Assembly: GCF_900188345.1 (NCBI RefSeq)
Contig: NZ_FZOD01000064.1
Location: forward strand, 1-56,282
DNA length: 56,282 bases
Direction of reading: 5' to 3'
Origin: Streptosporangium subroseum
Lineage (GTDB): Bacteria; Actinomycetota; Actinomycetes; Streptosporangiales; Streptosporangiaceae
The notes below the pieces were generated by a model. It did not search any database and was not told the DNA's origin. It saw only the letters and a program-made list of their open reading frames with translations. The first letter of the stretch is position 1. The number at the start of each line of letters is the position of its first letter. The translations under genes were made by a program, and so were the position numbers. Positions 1-7,847 of the stretch are shown here, piece after piece.

Positions 1-2
1 CA

Positions 3-127
3 TTCGCTACGCGGAAGGCTTGCTTCGCCGCGCCTGCCACTGCGCTCACTGCGTCGGGCTCACTCACAGTGATCATCGTTCGCTCACCACTCCTCGTTCG
101 CTGCGCGGAAGGCCTGCTTCGCTGCGC
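3..127. repeat. Imperfect direct repeat at left edge
   Basis: A 31-base segment at 3-33 recurs at 97-127 with three mismatches. Between them are short GTGAGCG/AGCGAA-type motifs. This is downstream of the cytochrome b gene on the minus strand, before whatever gene follows past the edge. I see no convincing start of that next gene in bases 1-128. Similar GCGGAGCGGACGCGT motifs occur at the right edge, suggesting a dispersed intergenic repeat of this genome. Confidence 0.6.
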
Positions 128-128
128 T

Positions 129-893
129 TCACTTGATGACTCCGGTCAGGACGCCGACGGGCACCGCGAGGAAGCCGAGGACCATCACCACGGAGATCGC
201 GGCGGCGACGCCCTTCAGCGCCCGGTAGCCACGCCCGCCCGCCAGGCCGAGCGTCTGGAACGCGCTCCACAGGCCGTGCCGCAGGTGCAGGCCGACCATG
301 ATCACGGCGAGCGCGTAGAAGAGGGTGACCGGCCAGCGCGAGGGGGCGAAGCCCTGGACCAGCCGCTCGTACGGCGTGCCGTCCCAGCCCGCCGGGTTGA
401 CCGTGCCGAACGTGAGGTCCAGCAGGTGCCAGATCACGAACAGGACGATGACCACGCCGCCGTAACGCATGGTGTGCACGGCATAGCCGCTCGCCCGGGA
501 CTTGCGCTTGGCCGCGTACTTGACCGGGCGGGCCTTCCTCGCCCGGCGGGCCAGGGAGATCGCCGACCACATGTGCAGGCCGACCGCCACGGTCAGCACC
601 ACCTCGACCAGGGTCAGCAGGACCCGGCGGGGAACGATCGGCTCGCCCATGGTCCGCAGGAAGTCGGCGTAGGCGTTGAAGGTCTCGGCGCCGAAGAAGC
701 TCTTGAGGTTGCCGGCCATGTGGCCGATGAGGAAGAGGACCAAGATGGCGCCGGTGACGGCCATCACGGCCTTTTTTCCGTTGGAGGAGGCCAGGAACCG
801 ACCGGACCTCTTGGGCGTCTCGGTCTTCGCGGGGGTGTTCCCCGGCGGGTTAACCGGCGCGGTGGAGGATCCGCGCTCAATCGTGGCAGTCAC
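129..893 (-). CDS. sdhC: Succinate dehydrogenase cytochrome b558-type subunit
   Basis: Membrane cytochrome b subunit of a succinate:menaquinone oxidoreductase of the b558 type. The 254-residue protein has a Pro/Thr-rich N-terminus of about 38 residues, then five hydrophobic segments (about 42-62, 88-112, 142-162, 188-208, 228-250). His58, His107, His156 and His203/His206 lie in or beside them and are candidate ligands of two haems b. The GTG start at 893 has no Shine-Dalgarno but a TAGCGT box seven bases upstream, so the mRNA is probably leaderless. It is divergent from a LysR gene, an arrangement I recall from other actinomycetes. The partner flavoprotein and iron-sulphur genes should lie beyond the left edge. 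A different SDH operon lies at 7848-11320. Confidence 0.93.
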   Translation of the reverse strand: MTATIERGSSTAPVNPPGNTPAKTETPKRSGRFLASSNGKKAVMAVTGAILVLFLIGHMAGNLKSFFGAETFNAYADFLRTMGEPIVPRRVLLTLVEVVLTVAVGLHMWSAISLARRARKARPVKYAAKRKSRASGYAVHTMRYGGVVIVLFVIWHLLDLTFGTVNPAGWDGTPYERLVQGFAPSRWPVTLFYALAVIMVGLHLRHGLWSAFQTLGLAGGRGYRALKGVAAAISVVMVLGFLAVPVGVLTGVIK

Positions 894-900
894 ATACGTG

Positions 901-923
901 ACGCTAGGTAAGGGTATTTACCT
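901..923 (-). promoter_or_regulatory. Probable leaderless promoter with overlapping inverted repeat
   Basis: On the minus strand TAGCGT (906-901) is a -10-like box seven bases before the GTG of the cytochrome b gene. It touches an inverted repeat AGGTAA-N6-TTACCT (906-923). An operator overlapping the -10 would fit repression, perhaps by the divergent LysR protein, but the half-site does not itself identify the regulator. Confidence 0.4.
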
Positions 924-1091
924 TCGTCCAAGTCATCGTAGATGTCGTTTCCATAGCCGCCGGCTATTACCTCTGCGTCCGTGCCCCTTTCATGTCCGCG
1001 CGTTGTCGGGTAGTGCGAGCAATCTCACATCATCTCCCACATCGGGGGTCGCCCCGGATCCGCGGCCATGAGGTCCGTACGCTAGGGAAAC

Positions 1092-2024
1092 GTGCAGCTC
1101 CAGCAACTGGCCTACTTCGTGGCGGTCGCCGAGACACGTCATTTCACCCAGGCCGCCGAGCGGATGCGCGTCGCCCAGCCCTCACTGAGCAAGCAGATCA
1201 AAGCCCTGGAGGCCGAACTCGGCGCACCGCTGTTCAGTCGCGCCCGGGGGAACGTCACCCTCACCCCCGCGGGGGAGGCGCTGCTGCCGCTGGCCCGCCG
1301 GATGCTGGCCGACGCCGAGACCGCGCGGAGCGAGATCGGCGAGCTGGCCGGGCTGCGTCGTGGTCGGGTCAGGCTGGGAGCCACGCCCTCGCTCTGCTCG
1401 GGACTGCTGGCCGACGCGCTGGCGAGGTTCCACCACGCCTATCCCGGCATCGAACTGTTCGTGGAGGAGGGCGGCTCCCGCGACCTGGTCCGCACCCTCG
1501 CCCGCGGCCAGCTCGACCTGGCTCTGATCATCATGCCGCTGCAGACCGACGACCCCTCCCTGGTCACCGAGGAGATCCTGCGGGAGAACCTGGTGGTCGT
1601 CTCCCCCTCCACACCCCACGTGCGCAAGCCGTACCTGCGGATAGAGGAGCTGCGCGGGCGGCCGATGGTGATGTTCCGCCGCGGTTACGACCTGCGGGAG
1701 GCCACGATCAGCGCCTGCCGCCAGGCCGGGTTCGAGCCCAGGTTCGCGGTGGAGGGCGGCGAGATGGACGCCGTACTGCGTTTTGTGGAGGCCGGGCTGG
1801 GGGTCGCGCTGGTCCCCTCGATGGTCCTGGACGGCCGTCCGGGCCTGACCGGAACCCCGCTGGCGCCCCCCGGGCTGCGCCGCACCATCGCCATCGCCCA
1901 CCGCAAGGACGTCGAGCCCACCCGCGCGGCTCAGGCCTTCCGCTCGACCCTGCTCTTCTTCCTCGCCGAGGCCGCCCATGACGGAAGCCTGCCCCAGGGA
2001 CTCGACCTGATCACCAAGTCTTGA
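1092..2024 (+). CDS. LysR-family transcriptional regulator
   Basis: 310-residue LysR-type regulator. Residues 1-60 form the winged helix-turn-helix (recognition region near FTQAAERMRVAQPSLSKQI), and about 90-290 the periplasmic-binding-protein-like effector domain. Length is normal for the family. The GTG start at 1092 follows TACGCT at 1078-1083 by eight bases, and AGGG lies four bases upstream, so initiation could be leaderless or by a weak ribosome site. It is divergent from the SDH cytochrome b gene with 198 bp between starts, which suggests it controls that operon in response to a metabolite. The effector cannot be told from sequence. Confidence 0.92.
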   Translation: MQLQQLAYFVAVAETRHFTQAAERMRVAQPSLSKQIKALEAELGAPLFSRARGNVTLTPAGEALLPLARRMLADAETARSEIGELAGLRRGRVRLGATPSLCSGLLADALARFHHAYPGIELFVEEGGSRDLVRTLARGQLDLALIIMPLQTDDPSLVTEEILRENLVVVSPSTPHVRKPYLRIEELRGRPMVMFRRGYDLREATISACRQAGFEPRFAVEGGEMDAVLRFVEAGLGVALVPSMVLDGRPGLTGTPLAPPGLRRTIAIAHRKDVEPTRAAQAFRSTLLFFLAEAAHDGSLPQGLDLITKS

Positions 2025-2127
2025 TCCATACAGCTCCTGCCTCATCGGGACACCCCCATACGCCTCCATCTACAGTGAGAGGGCTCACAGCCTGGCTTTA
2101 CGCGAACCGAAGAAGCGAGAGGACGAC

Positions 2128-3426
2128 ATGTACGTCGCGAATCTGAAGATCTCGGGCGTGCGCGGCTTCTCCGGGCCCCGGGAAGTAGATCTCGACTTCG
2201 CCCGCCCCGACGACACCTATGCCGGTTGGACCGTCCTGGCCGGCCGCAACGGTACGGGAAAGACCACTTTGCTTCAGGCCATCGGCCTGGCGATGGCCGG
2301 ATCGTGGTTGATGCCCGGCGCCGACGTAGAGGCATGGGCCGACTCACCTCCTGACGATCAAGCACGCGCGGTGAGCGTCACGGTCCTTCCTGAGGGCCCG
2401 TTTGATGAGCTCGACCTCTTCACCAACCAGCGGGAGTCACTCACGATGACCACCCGATGGGGTCCGGACGGTGGAGTCCGATGGGAAGACGACAACCAGG
2501 CCTCCGGTCCGGTCGGCGGTCACGCCAACCGCGGTTGGCTCTGCATCGGCTACGGTCCGTTTCGTCGTCTGTCCGGCGGTCCCTCGAACAGGCGAAACCA
2601 CCCTCGCCGAGGTCGCTATGACATCGGGATGAGCACGCTGTTCGACGAGGACGCCGCCCTGACCGAGGGCGTGAGCTGGCTCGTCGAACAGCACCTCCTT
2701 CGGCTGGAGGAAAAACCCGGCGCAGAGGTTCTTCTGGAAAACGTTCTTACTCTCCTCGCCGATGGCCTTCTTCCCGATGATCACCAGATATGCCGAGTCG
2801 ATTCCGACGGTCTCTGGGTCCGCCGACGGGACGAGGAATTCCCACTGCGCAGGATGAGCGACGGTTACCGAGCCGTCACCGCCCTTGTCCTGGACATCGT
2901 GCGGCAGATGCACCTGGCCTATGGAAACCTCCGCCTGGACCACGGCGATGTCCCTGCTCTCCTGTATCCAGGAGTCGTGCTGATCGATGAGGTGGACGCG
3001 CATCTCCATGTGAGCTGGCAGCAGAAGATCGGCGATTGGCTGAAGACCCACTTCCCGATGATCCAGTTCATCGTCACCACCCACAGCCCCTACATCTGCC
3101 AGAGCGCCAGCCCCGGCGGGCTCATCCGGCTCCCCGGACCGGACGAGCAGGACTCCCCGGGGGTCGTGAGCGAGGATCTCTACCGACGGATCGTGTACGG
3201 CAGCGGCGACGACGCCGTCATGACAGAGTTGTTCGGCGTGGAATCCCCCTACTCCCCTCGTGCGGACGAGCTTCGCGAGGATCTCGGCGACCTTGAGATC
3301 AAGGTGCTCGACGGGACCGCGACGCCTGCCGAGATCAACGACTACAAGCAGCTCAGCAGGGAGCTGACGAGTTCGCCGACCGCTCGGGTACGGGAAATAT
3401 CGCAGACTTTTGGGTCCGATTCGTGA
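2128..3426 (+). CDS. SMC/RecF-like AAA ATPase, Septu PtuA-like
   Basis: 432-residue ABC/SMC-type ATPase. Walker A GRNGTGKT is at 39-46, a signature-like MSDGYR at 243-248, Walker B VVLIDEVD at 283-290 (Asp287, Glu288) and the switch histidine in TTHSP at 319. No long coiled coil and no C-terminal Toprim domain are seen, so it is not an OLD nuclease. It resembles the ATPases that pair with HNH nucleases in Septu (PtuA) and type I-A retron effectors. The ATG is preceded by GAGAGGA. The stop overlaps the next gene's start as GTGA, implying coupled translation and a fixed stoichiometry. The pair sits between a LysR gene and a signalling operon and has visibly less GC than its neighbours, consistent with horizontal acquisition. 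The defence role is inferred from the pairing. Confidence 0.85.
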   Translation: MYVANLKISGVRGFSGPREVDLDFARPDDTYAGWTVLAGRNGTGKTTLLQAIGLAMAGSWLMPGADVEAWADSPPDDQARAVSVTVLPEGPFDELDLFTNQRESLTMTTRWGPDGGVRWEDDNQASGPVGGHANRGWLCIGYGPFRRLSGGPSNRRNHPRRGRYDIGMSTLFDEDAALTEGVSWLVEQHLLRLEEKPGAEVLLENVLTLLADGLLPDDHQICRVDSDGLWVRRRDEEFPLRRMSDGYRAVTALVLDIVRQMHLAYGNLRLDHGDVPALLYPGVVLIDEVDAHLHVSWQQKIGDWLKTHFPMIQFIVTTHSPYICQSASPGGLIRLPGPDEQDSPGVVSEDLYRRIVYGSGDDAVMTELFGVESPYSPRADELREDLGDLEIKVLDGTATPAEINDYKQLSRELTSSPTARVREISQTFGSDS

Positions 3427-4169
3427 TCCCACTGATCCGACCGTCCCTTCCCGCGGAACTGGTCGGCCGGCTTGGCATACATACCGCTCATCTCCGTACC
3501 CGTTCTGCGAACGGATTGGCGGCCCGCGACCGATGGAAGAACGCGGCCGTGGACCGATCGGCCTTGCGTGAGGTACTACGACCCATGGCGCCAGGGATAG
3601 AGCGGTGCATGTACTGCGGTGACAGTCTTGGCACCGCGATCGACCACTTCGAACCGATCAAACTGGCCCCGTTGCGCGCCTTCGACTGGCTCAATCACTT
3701 TCTGGCATGTGAATACTGCAACAGCAATGCCAAGCGCGCCGAGTATCCATGCGACCCTCTGACCGGCGAGTGCCTGCTCATCGATCCCTCAATCGAAGAT
3801 CCTCATGATCACCTTCGGCTCATCCTGAGCACCGGGCGCTATCGCGCCAAGACTCGCAAGGGGGAGGCCACCATCACCACCTTCCGGCTGGACCGCCGGC
3901 AGTTGGAGCGAGCGCGTCAGGACGCCTTTCAGCGATGTGAGGACATGCTTCGCGGTTACGCGAACCTTCTCTCCCGAGGAGAGCACCAGCGAGCACACGG
4001 ACGGGCACAGGCCCTGTTACGGCAGCCGCATGCCGACGTGCTGTACGCGATGGTGCGCACGCTGGACTCCCCGGGAGCGGCCGTGGTTCTTGACGAAGAC
4101 ATCATGGGAATCCTGCGCACCCGGTTTACGGTGCCCGCTTCCTGGATCGGTGTCCCTGAGAGATCCTGA
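3423..4169 (+). CDS. HNH endonuclease, Septu PtuB-like
   Basis: 248 residues. A zinc-ribbon HNH core spans about 60-110: Cys62-x2-Cys65, Asp74-His75 (IDHF), Asn91-His92, Cys96-x2-Cys99 followed by Asn100 and Asn102. The downstream LLIDPSIEDPHDHL segment is typical of the HNH proteins that work with an SMC-like ATPase (TIGR02646/PtuB group). About 130 further residues form a charged helical C-terminus. The GTG start overlaps the ATPase stop by four bases. Expected activity is metal-dependent DNA (or possibly tRNA) cleavage gated by the ATPase. GC is low for this genome: the 60 bases from 3661 contain 33 G+C. No reverse transcriptase or ncRNA is adjacent, so this looks like a Septu-type pair rather than a retron. 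Confidence 0.85.
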   Translation: MIPLIRPSLPAELVGRLGIHTAHLRTRSANGLAARDRWKNAAVDRSALREVLRPMAPGIERCMYCGDSLGTAIDHFEPIKLAPLRAFDWLNHFLACEYCNSNAKRAEYPCDPLTGECLLIDPSIEDPHDHLRLILSTGRYRAKTRKGEATITTFRLDRRQLERARQDAFQRCEDMLRGYANLLSRGEHQRAHGRAQALLRQPHADVLYAMVRTLDSPGAAVVLDEDIMGILRTRFTVPASWIGVPERS

Positions 4170-4337
4170 ACCGTACACATCGCCAGAGTTCGCGGGTCAC
4201 CGCGCCGGGCCCGGAGGTGTTGTCGGCCACGACATCCGCCACGCAGATCCGGAGATTGATCAACACCCTGTAAGTCCCGGTGTCACACTATTCTGCATAC
4301 CGTTAATAGGTGTCCCCGAGCTCACGAAGAGGCGTCC

Positions 4338-5492
4338 GTGACCGCCCCCGACAATGAAACGCTCACGCTCCTCCTCATCGAGGACGACGCGGGCGATGCC
4401 TTCCTTGTGGAGGAGCTGCTCGGCGAGGCGAACAACCCACCCAAGATCATCTGGGTGCGCAGCCTGGCGGAGAGTCGGGTCCGGCTGACCACGGACGTGC
4501 ACTGCGTGCTCGTCGACCTCTCGCTCCCCGACGCGAGCGGCCTGGAGGCGCTGGAGCAGGTGCTGGCGATGGCGCCTCACGCCGCCGTGCTCGTGCTGAC
4601 CGGGCTGAACGACACCCATGTGGGCGCGGCGGCCGTGGCCGCGGGCGCCCAGGACTTCCTGGTCAAGCAGGACGTGGAGGCCCGGCTGCTGGCACGGGCG
4701 ATCCGTTACTCCATCGAGCGCAAGCGCGCCGACCTGGCCCAGCGCAGACTGGTCGAGGCGGAGCTGCTGACCAAGGAGAACTCCCGCCTGGAGCGGGGGC
4801 TCCTGCCCGTCCCGCTGCTGGCCCCGGGGACCCTGGATCACCAGGCCCGCTACCTGCCGGGCCGGCGGCGCGCCCTGCTCGCCGGCGACTTCTGGGACAC
4901 CGTGCAGACCCCTGACGGCTCCGTGCACGTGGTGGTCGGCGACGTCTGCGGGCACGGCCCGGACGAGGCCGCGCTGGGGGTCGCGCTCAGGATCGCCTGG
5001 CGGACCCTGGTCCTGGCCGGGCACACCGGCAACGACCTGCTGCGCACGCTCGACTCGGTGCTCCGCCTGGAGCGCAAGTCCGCGGAGATCTTCACCACGC
5101 TGTGCATCGCCACGATCGACCCCGCGCTCGACCACGTGCGAATGCACGTGGTCGGTCATCCGCCGCCGCTGCTGATCCGCGACGGCGTGATCGAGGTGGT
5201 TCCGGGCACCCCGTCGGGACCGCCCCTGGGGATCTTCCAGAACGTGGAGTGGTCGGAGCTCGATGTGCCGCTCGGCGGCGACTGGTCGATACTTCTCTAC
5301 ACCGACGGCCTGATCGAGGCCACCGTGGGCGGCGGGCCCGACCTGCTCGGCACCGAGGGCCTGCTCAACCTGGTCCACGAGCAGGGCGGCATCCACCTCG
5401 ACCGTCTCATCGAAAAGGTCATCGAGCTGAACCGCGACGCGCTCAGCGACGACCTGGCCACCGTTCTCATCTCACGGAACGGGAAGCGATGA
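4338..5492 (+). CDS. Response regulator fused to PP2C-type (SpoIIE/RsbU) phosphatase
   Basis: 384 residues. The receiver domain (about 10-125) has the acid pair at Glu15-Asp16-Asp17, phospho-acceptor Asp60, Thr88 and Lys110. A short helical linker leads to a PPM/SpoIIE phosphatase domain (about 170-380) with metal-binding aspartates in LLAGDFWD, VVGDVCGHG and LLYTDGLIEA. Such proteins dephosphorylate anti-sigma-factor antagonists in partner-switching pathways. No antagonist or anti-sigma gene lies nearby, so the target is unknown. GTG start with AGAGG upstream. Its stop overlaps the histidine kinase start (ATGA), the first of two such couplings in this operon. Confidence 0.93.
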   Translation: MTAPDNETLTLLLIEDDAGDAFLVEELLGEANNPPKIIWVRSLAESRVRLTTDVHCVLVDLSLPDASGLEALEQVLAMAPHAAVLVLTGLNDTHVGAAAVAAGAQDFLVKQDVEARLLARAIRYSIERKRADLAQRRLVEAELLTKENSRLERGLLPVPLLAPGTLDHQARYLPGRRRALLAGDFWDTVQTPDGSVHVVVGDVCGHGPDEAALGVALRIAWRTLVLAGHTGNDLLRTLDSVLRLERKSAEIFTTLCIATIDPALDHVRMHVVGHPPPLLIRDGVIEVVPGTPSGPPLGIFQNVEWSELDVPLGGDWSILLYTDGLIEATVGGGPDLLGTEGLLNLVHEQGGIHLDRLIEKVIELNRDALSDDLATVLISRNGKR

Positions 5493-7069
5493 GCAACCGT
5501 GCCCGTCCGCATCCCCTGCCCGCGCCCGCCCCGGCGACGGGCTTCGGGAAGCTGCCCCTGGGCCGCTGGTTCCTTATCTCAGGAGCGGTCATCGCCCTGG
5601 TCTTCACGATCGCGACCGTTATCACGGTCGCCTCGCTCGTGGAGACACGCGCGGCCCGGGTGGGCGTGGTGGACGTCGTCGATCCCGCGGCGCTGCGCGT
5701 CCTGGAGATCTCCAACGCGCTGACCTCGCAGGAGAGCTCGGTGCGGACGTACGGCAGGACCAACGAGGTGACCGCCCTCCAGGAGTACAGGAAGGCGGTC
5801 ACCTCCGAGGTCACCGCGCTGACCGCGCTCGACGGGCTGATGCCCCAGATGCCGGAGAAGGCCGTGGTGAGCGCCGAGGTGGCCCGGTTGAAGGCCGTGG
5901 GAGAGGCCTGGCGGCGTGACTACGCGGAGGTGGTCGTCGCCTCCGTCCCAACCCTGAAGACGGAGGCCTCCAGGCAGAGCGCGCCGATCAACGCCGCACG
6001 ATACAACGACGTCCGCCAGTCGCTCACCGAGCTCCAGACCCACCTGAACCGGCTGCACTCGACGGGCAGCGCCCGGCTCGAACGGGGCTGGCAGGCTCTC
6101 TACCTCGCGCTCGGCGGGGTGGCCGCGGTGTTGGTCCTGGCCGGGATCGCCGCCGTGCTCATCGTGCGCTACGCCGTGCTCCGTCCGCTGGCCGAGCTGA
6201 ACGCGCAGGTTCGCGCGGTCGCCCAGGGAGACTTCGACCACCGGCTCAAGGTCGAGCGTCCGGCCGAGCTGACCGAGCTCTCCGGCCACGTGGACGCGAT
6301 GCGCCGCCGCATCCTCAGCGAGTGGCGCCGGGCATCCGAGACGCAGACGAAACTGGAGGATCAGGCGGCGGAGCTGCGGCGCTCCAACGGCGAGCTGGAA
6401 CAGTTCGCCTACGTGGCCAGCCACGACCTGCAGGAGCCGCTGCGTAAGGTGGCCAGCTTCACACAGATGCTGGAGCAGCGCTACGGGGACCAGCTCGACG
6501 ACCGCGCCAAGCAGTACATCGCCTTCTCCGTCGACGGCGCCAAGCGCATGCAGCTCCTGATCAACGACCTGCTCGACTTCTCCCGGGTCGGCAGGCTCGG
6601 CGGCGAGCGGACCGGGATCGACGCCAACCTGCCGCTGAAGGCCGCGCTGAACAACCTCGGCGCGCCGATCGAGGACGCGGGCGCGACGGTGACCTCCGAC
6701 GAGCTGCCCGAGGTGCGCGGCAACCGGGCGCAGCTCACCCAGCTCTTCCAGAACCTCATCGGCAACGCGGTCAAGTTCCGCTCGCAGGAGCCGCCGAAGA
6801 TCCACATTGGCGTACGGCGCGACGGCGACATGTGGGAGTTCTCCTGCACCGACAACGGGATCGGCATCGAGAGCAAATACACTGACCGGATCTTCCTGAT
6901 TTTTCAGCGCCTGCACGGACGCGACGCGTACGCGGGAACCGGCATCGGGCTGGCGCTGTGTAAGAAAATCGTCGAGTACCACGGTGGTCGCATCTGGGTG
7001 GACGACGATGAACCCGGCAAGGCCGGAACGACTTTCCGCTGGACGCTTCCTCCTGGAGACACCGAATGA
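5489..7069 (+). CDS. Membrane histidine kinase with CHASE3-like sensor and HAMP
   Basis: 526 residues. TM1 (about 27-50), an extracytoplasmic helical region (about 51-203, CHASE3-like), TM2 (about 204-228) and HAMP (about 228-280) precede a HisKA domain with phospho-acceptor His312 (YVASHDLQEPLRK). The HATPase domain has an N box (QNLIGNAVKF), G1 (DNGIGI) and G2 (GTGIGLALCKK). The HDLQEPLRK subtype is shared with kinases that use small Rcp1-like response regulators, which fits the next gene. The ATG at 5489 overlaps the upstream stop by four bases, so a longer upstream reading frame is not needed. The 3' end overlaps the next start by four bases. Confidence 0.93.
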   Translation: MSNRARPHPLPAPAPATGFGKLPLGRWFLISGAVIALVFTIATVITVASLVETRAARVGVVDVVDPAALRVLEISNALTSQESSVRTYGRTNEVTALQEYRKAVTSEVTALTALDGLMPQMPEKAVVSAEVARLKAVGEAWRRDYAEVVVASVPTLKTEASRQSAPINAARYNDVRQSLTELQTHLNRLHSTGSARLERGWQALYLALGGVAAVLVLAGIAAVLIVRYAVLRPLAELNAQVRAVAQGDFDHRLKVERPAELTELSGHVDAMRRRILSEWRRASETQTKLEDQAAELRRSNGELEQFAYVASHDLQEPLRKVASFTQMLEQRYGDQLDDRAKQYIAFSVDGAKRMQLLINDLLDFSRVGRLGGERTGIDANLPLKAALNNLGAPIEDAGATVTSDELPEVRGNRAQLTQLFQNLIGNAVKFRSQEPPKIHIGVRRDGDMWEFSCTDNGIGIESKYTDRIFLIFQRLHGRDAYAGTGIGLALCKKIVEYHGGRIWVDDDEPGKAGTTFRWTLPPGDTE

Positions 7070-7515
7070 ATGACCTGCGCTGGATCGACGTGCTCCTGGT
7101 CGAGGACGACCCGGGCGACGTCCTGCTGACGCGGGAGGCGTTCGAGCTCAACAAGGTCAGGAACAAGCTGCACGTGGTCAACGACGGCGAGCAGGCCATG
7201 GCCTTCCTCCGCAAGGAGGGCGACTACGCCGACGTGCCCCGGCCGGACCTGATCCTGCTGGACCTCAACCTGCCCCGCAAGGACGGCCGTGAGGTTCTCC
7301 AGGACATCAAGGCGGACGAGAAGCTCCGTGGGATCCCGGTGGTCGTGCTGACGACGTCGGAGTCCGAAGAGGACATCCTGCGCAGTTATAATCTGCATGC
7401 CAACGCGTACGTCTCCAAGCCGGTGGACTTCGAACAGTTCATCAGCGTGGTCCGGCGGATCGACGACTTCTTCGTGACCGTGGTCAAGCTGCCCAACTCC
7501 GGCCAGCACTACTGA
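7066..7515 (+). CDS. Single-domain response regulator, Rcp1-like
   Basis: 149 residues, a receiver domain only. Acid pocket Glu13-Asp14-Asp15, phospho-acceptor Asp66 (LILLDLNLPRKDG), Thr96 and Lys118 (VSKPVD) are all present. The long loop around LRKEGDYADVPRPD and the RKDGREVL motif match the Rcp1/CheY-like group that partners bacteriophytochrome-type kinases, although this kinase has a membrane sensor instead. No output domain, so it probably acts by protein contact or as a phosphate shuttle to the receiver-phosphatase at 4338-5492. ATGA overlap with the kinase gene. Confidence 0.93.
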   Translation: MNDLRWIDVLLVEDDPGDVLLTREAFELNKVRNKLHVVNDGEQAMAFLRKEGDYADVPRPDLILLDLNLPRKDGREVLQDIKADEKLRGIPVVVLTTSESEEDILRSYNLHANAYVSKPVDFEQFISVVRRIDDFFVTVVKLPNSGQHY

Positions 7516-7551
7516 CCGTTGAGCACCACCGCCCGGCGATCAAGGGGTCGA

Positions 7552-7567
7552 CAGGTCAGCTGACCTG
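7552..7567. promoter_or_regulatory. Perfect 16-bp palindrome, candidate operator
   Basis: CAGGTCAGCTGACCTG is self-complementary with no loop, so it is a better protein-binding site than a terminator hairpin. It lies 37 bases after the response-regulator stop and about 280 bases before the SDH start. Confidence 0.45.
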
Positions 7568-7670
7568 GCCGTCGGGGAACTCCGCGGCGCTGTCCAGCCT
7601 GTGAGACACTGACAAATGCACAGCTCCTTCCTGACCAACGTGACAGGAATCACACCGGAGTAGTGAAAAT

Positions 7671-7688
7671 GTGAGTGACCCTTCTCAC
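7671..7688. promoter_or_regulatory. Inverted repeat GTGAG-N8-CTCAC
   Basis: Five-base arms separated by eight bases, 160 bases upstream of the SDH anchor gene. The spacing does not fit a CRP site (TGTGA-N6-TCACA). Weak candidate operator. Confidence 0.25.
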
Positions 7689-7847
7689 CTAACCCCCGGG
7701 CTGCGTCGTAACGTATCCCCACCAATATGCGCGCGCACGTGTGAGCCGGCGCGACGATGGCCCAGCGCGCAGCACCGATGAGCGGCACAACTGAAACGAC
7801 CCGGACCTCTTTGGCGAGCGAGGTCCGCGGGAGGTGGAGAGGTCTTG

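Larger units (their letters stand above)
7516..7847 (+). other. Regulatory gap before the sdh1 operon
   Basis: 332 bases with no supported gene. It holds a perfect 16-base palindrome (7552-7567) and an inverted repeat GTGAG-N8-CTCAC (7671-7688), then a GC-poorer stretch around 7725-7735. The promoter of the downstream SDH operon must lie here, but I cannot fix its -35/-10. Confidence 0.5.

Noticed and set aside
1..76. Start of a further minus-strand gene (MITVSEPDAV...)
   Set aside because: The frame consists mostly of repeat sequence and does not resemble the SDH flavoprotein expected next; too short to judge.
2437..3432. 331-residue minus-strand open frame
   Set aside because: Antisense of the ATPase gene, no start context or motifs.
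2128..4169. Retron with ATPase-HNH effectors
   Set aside because: No reverse transcriptase gene and no space for a retron ncRNA between lysR and the ATPase gene (103 bases).
7671..7688. CRP/FNR-type site before the Sdh1 operon
   Set aside because: Half-sites are similar but separated by eight or more bases where six are needed.
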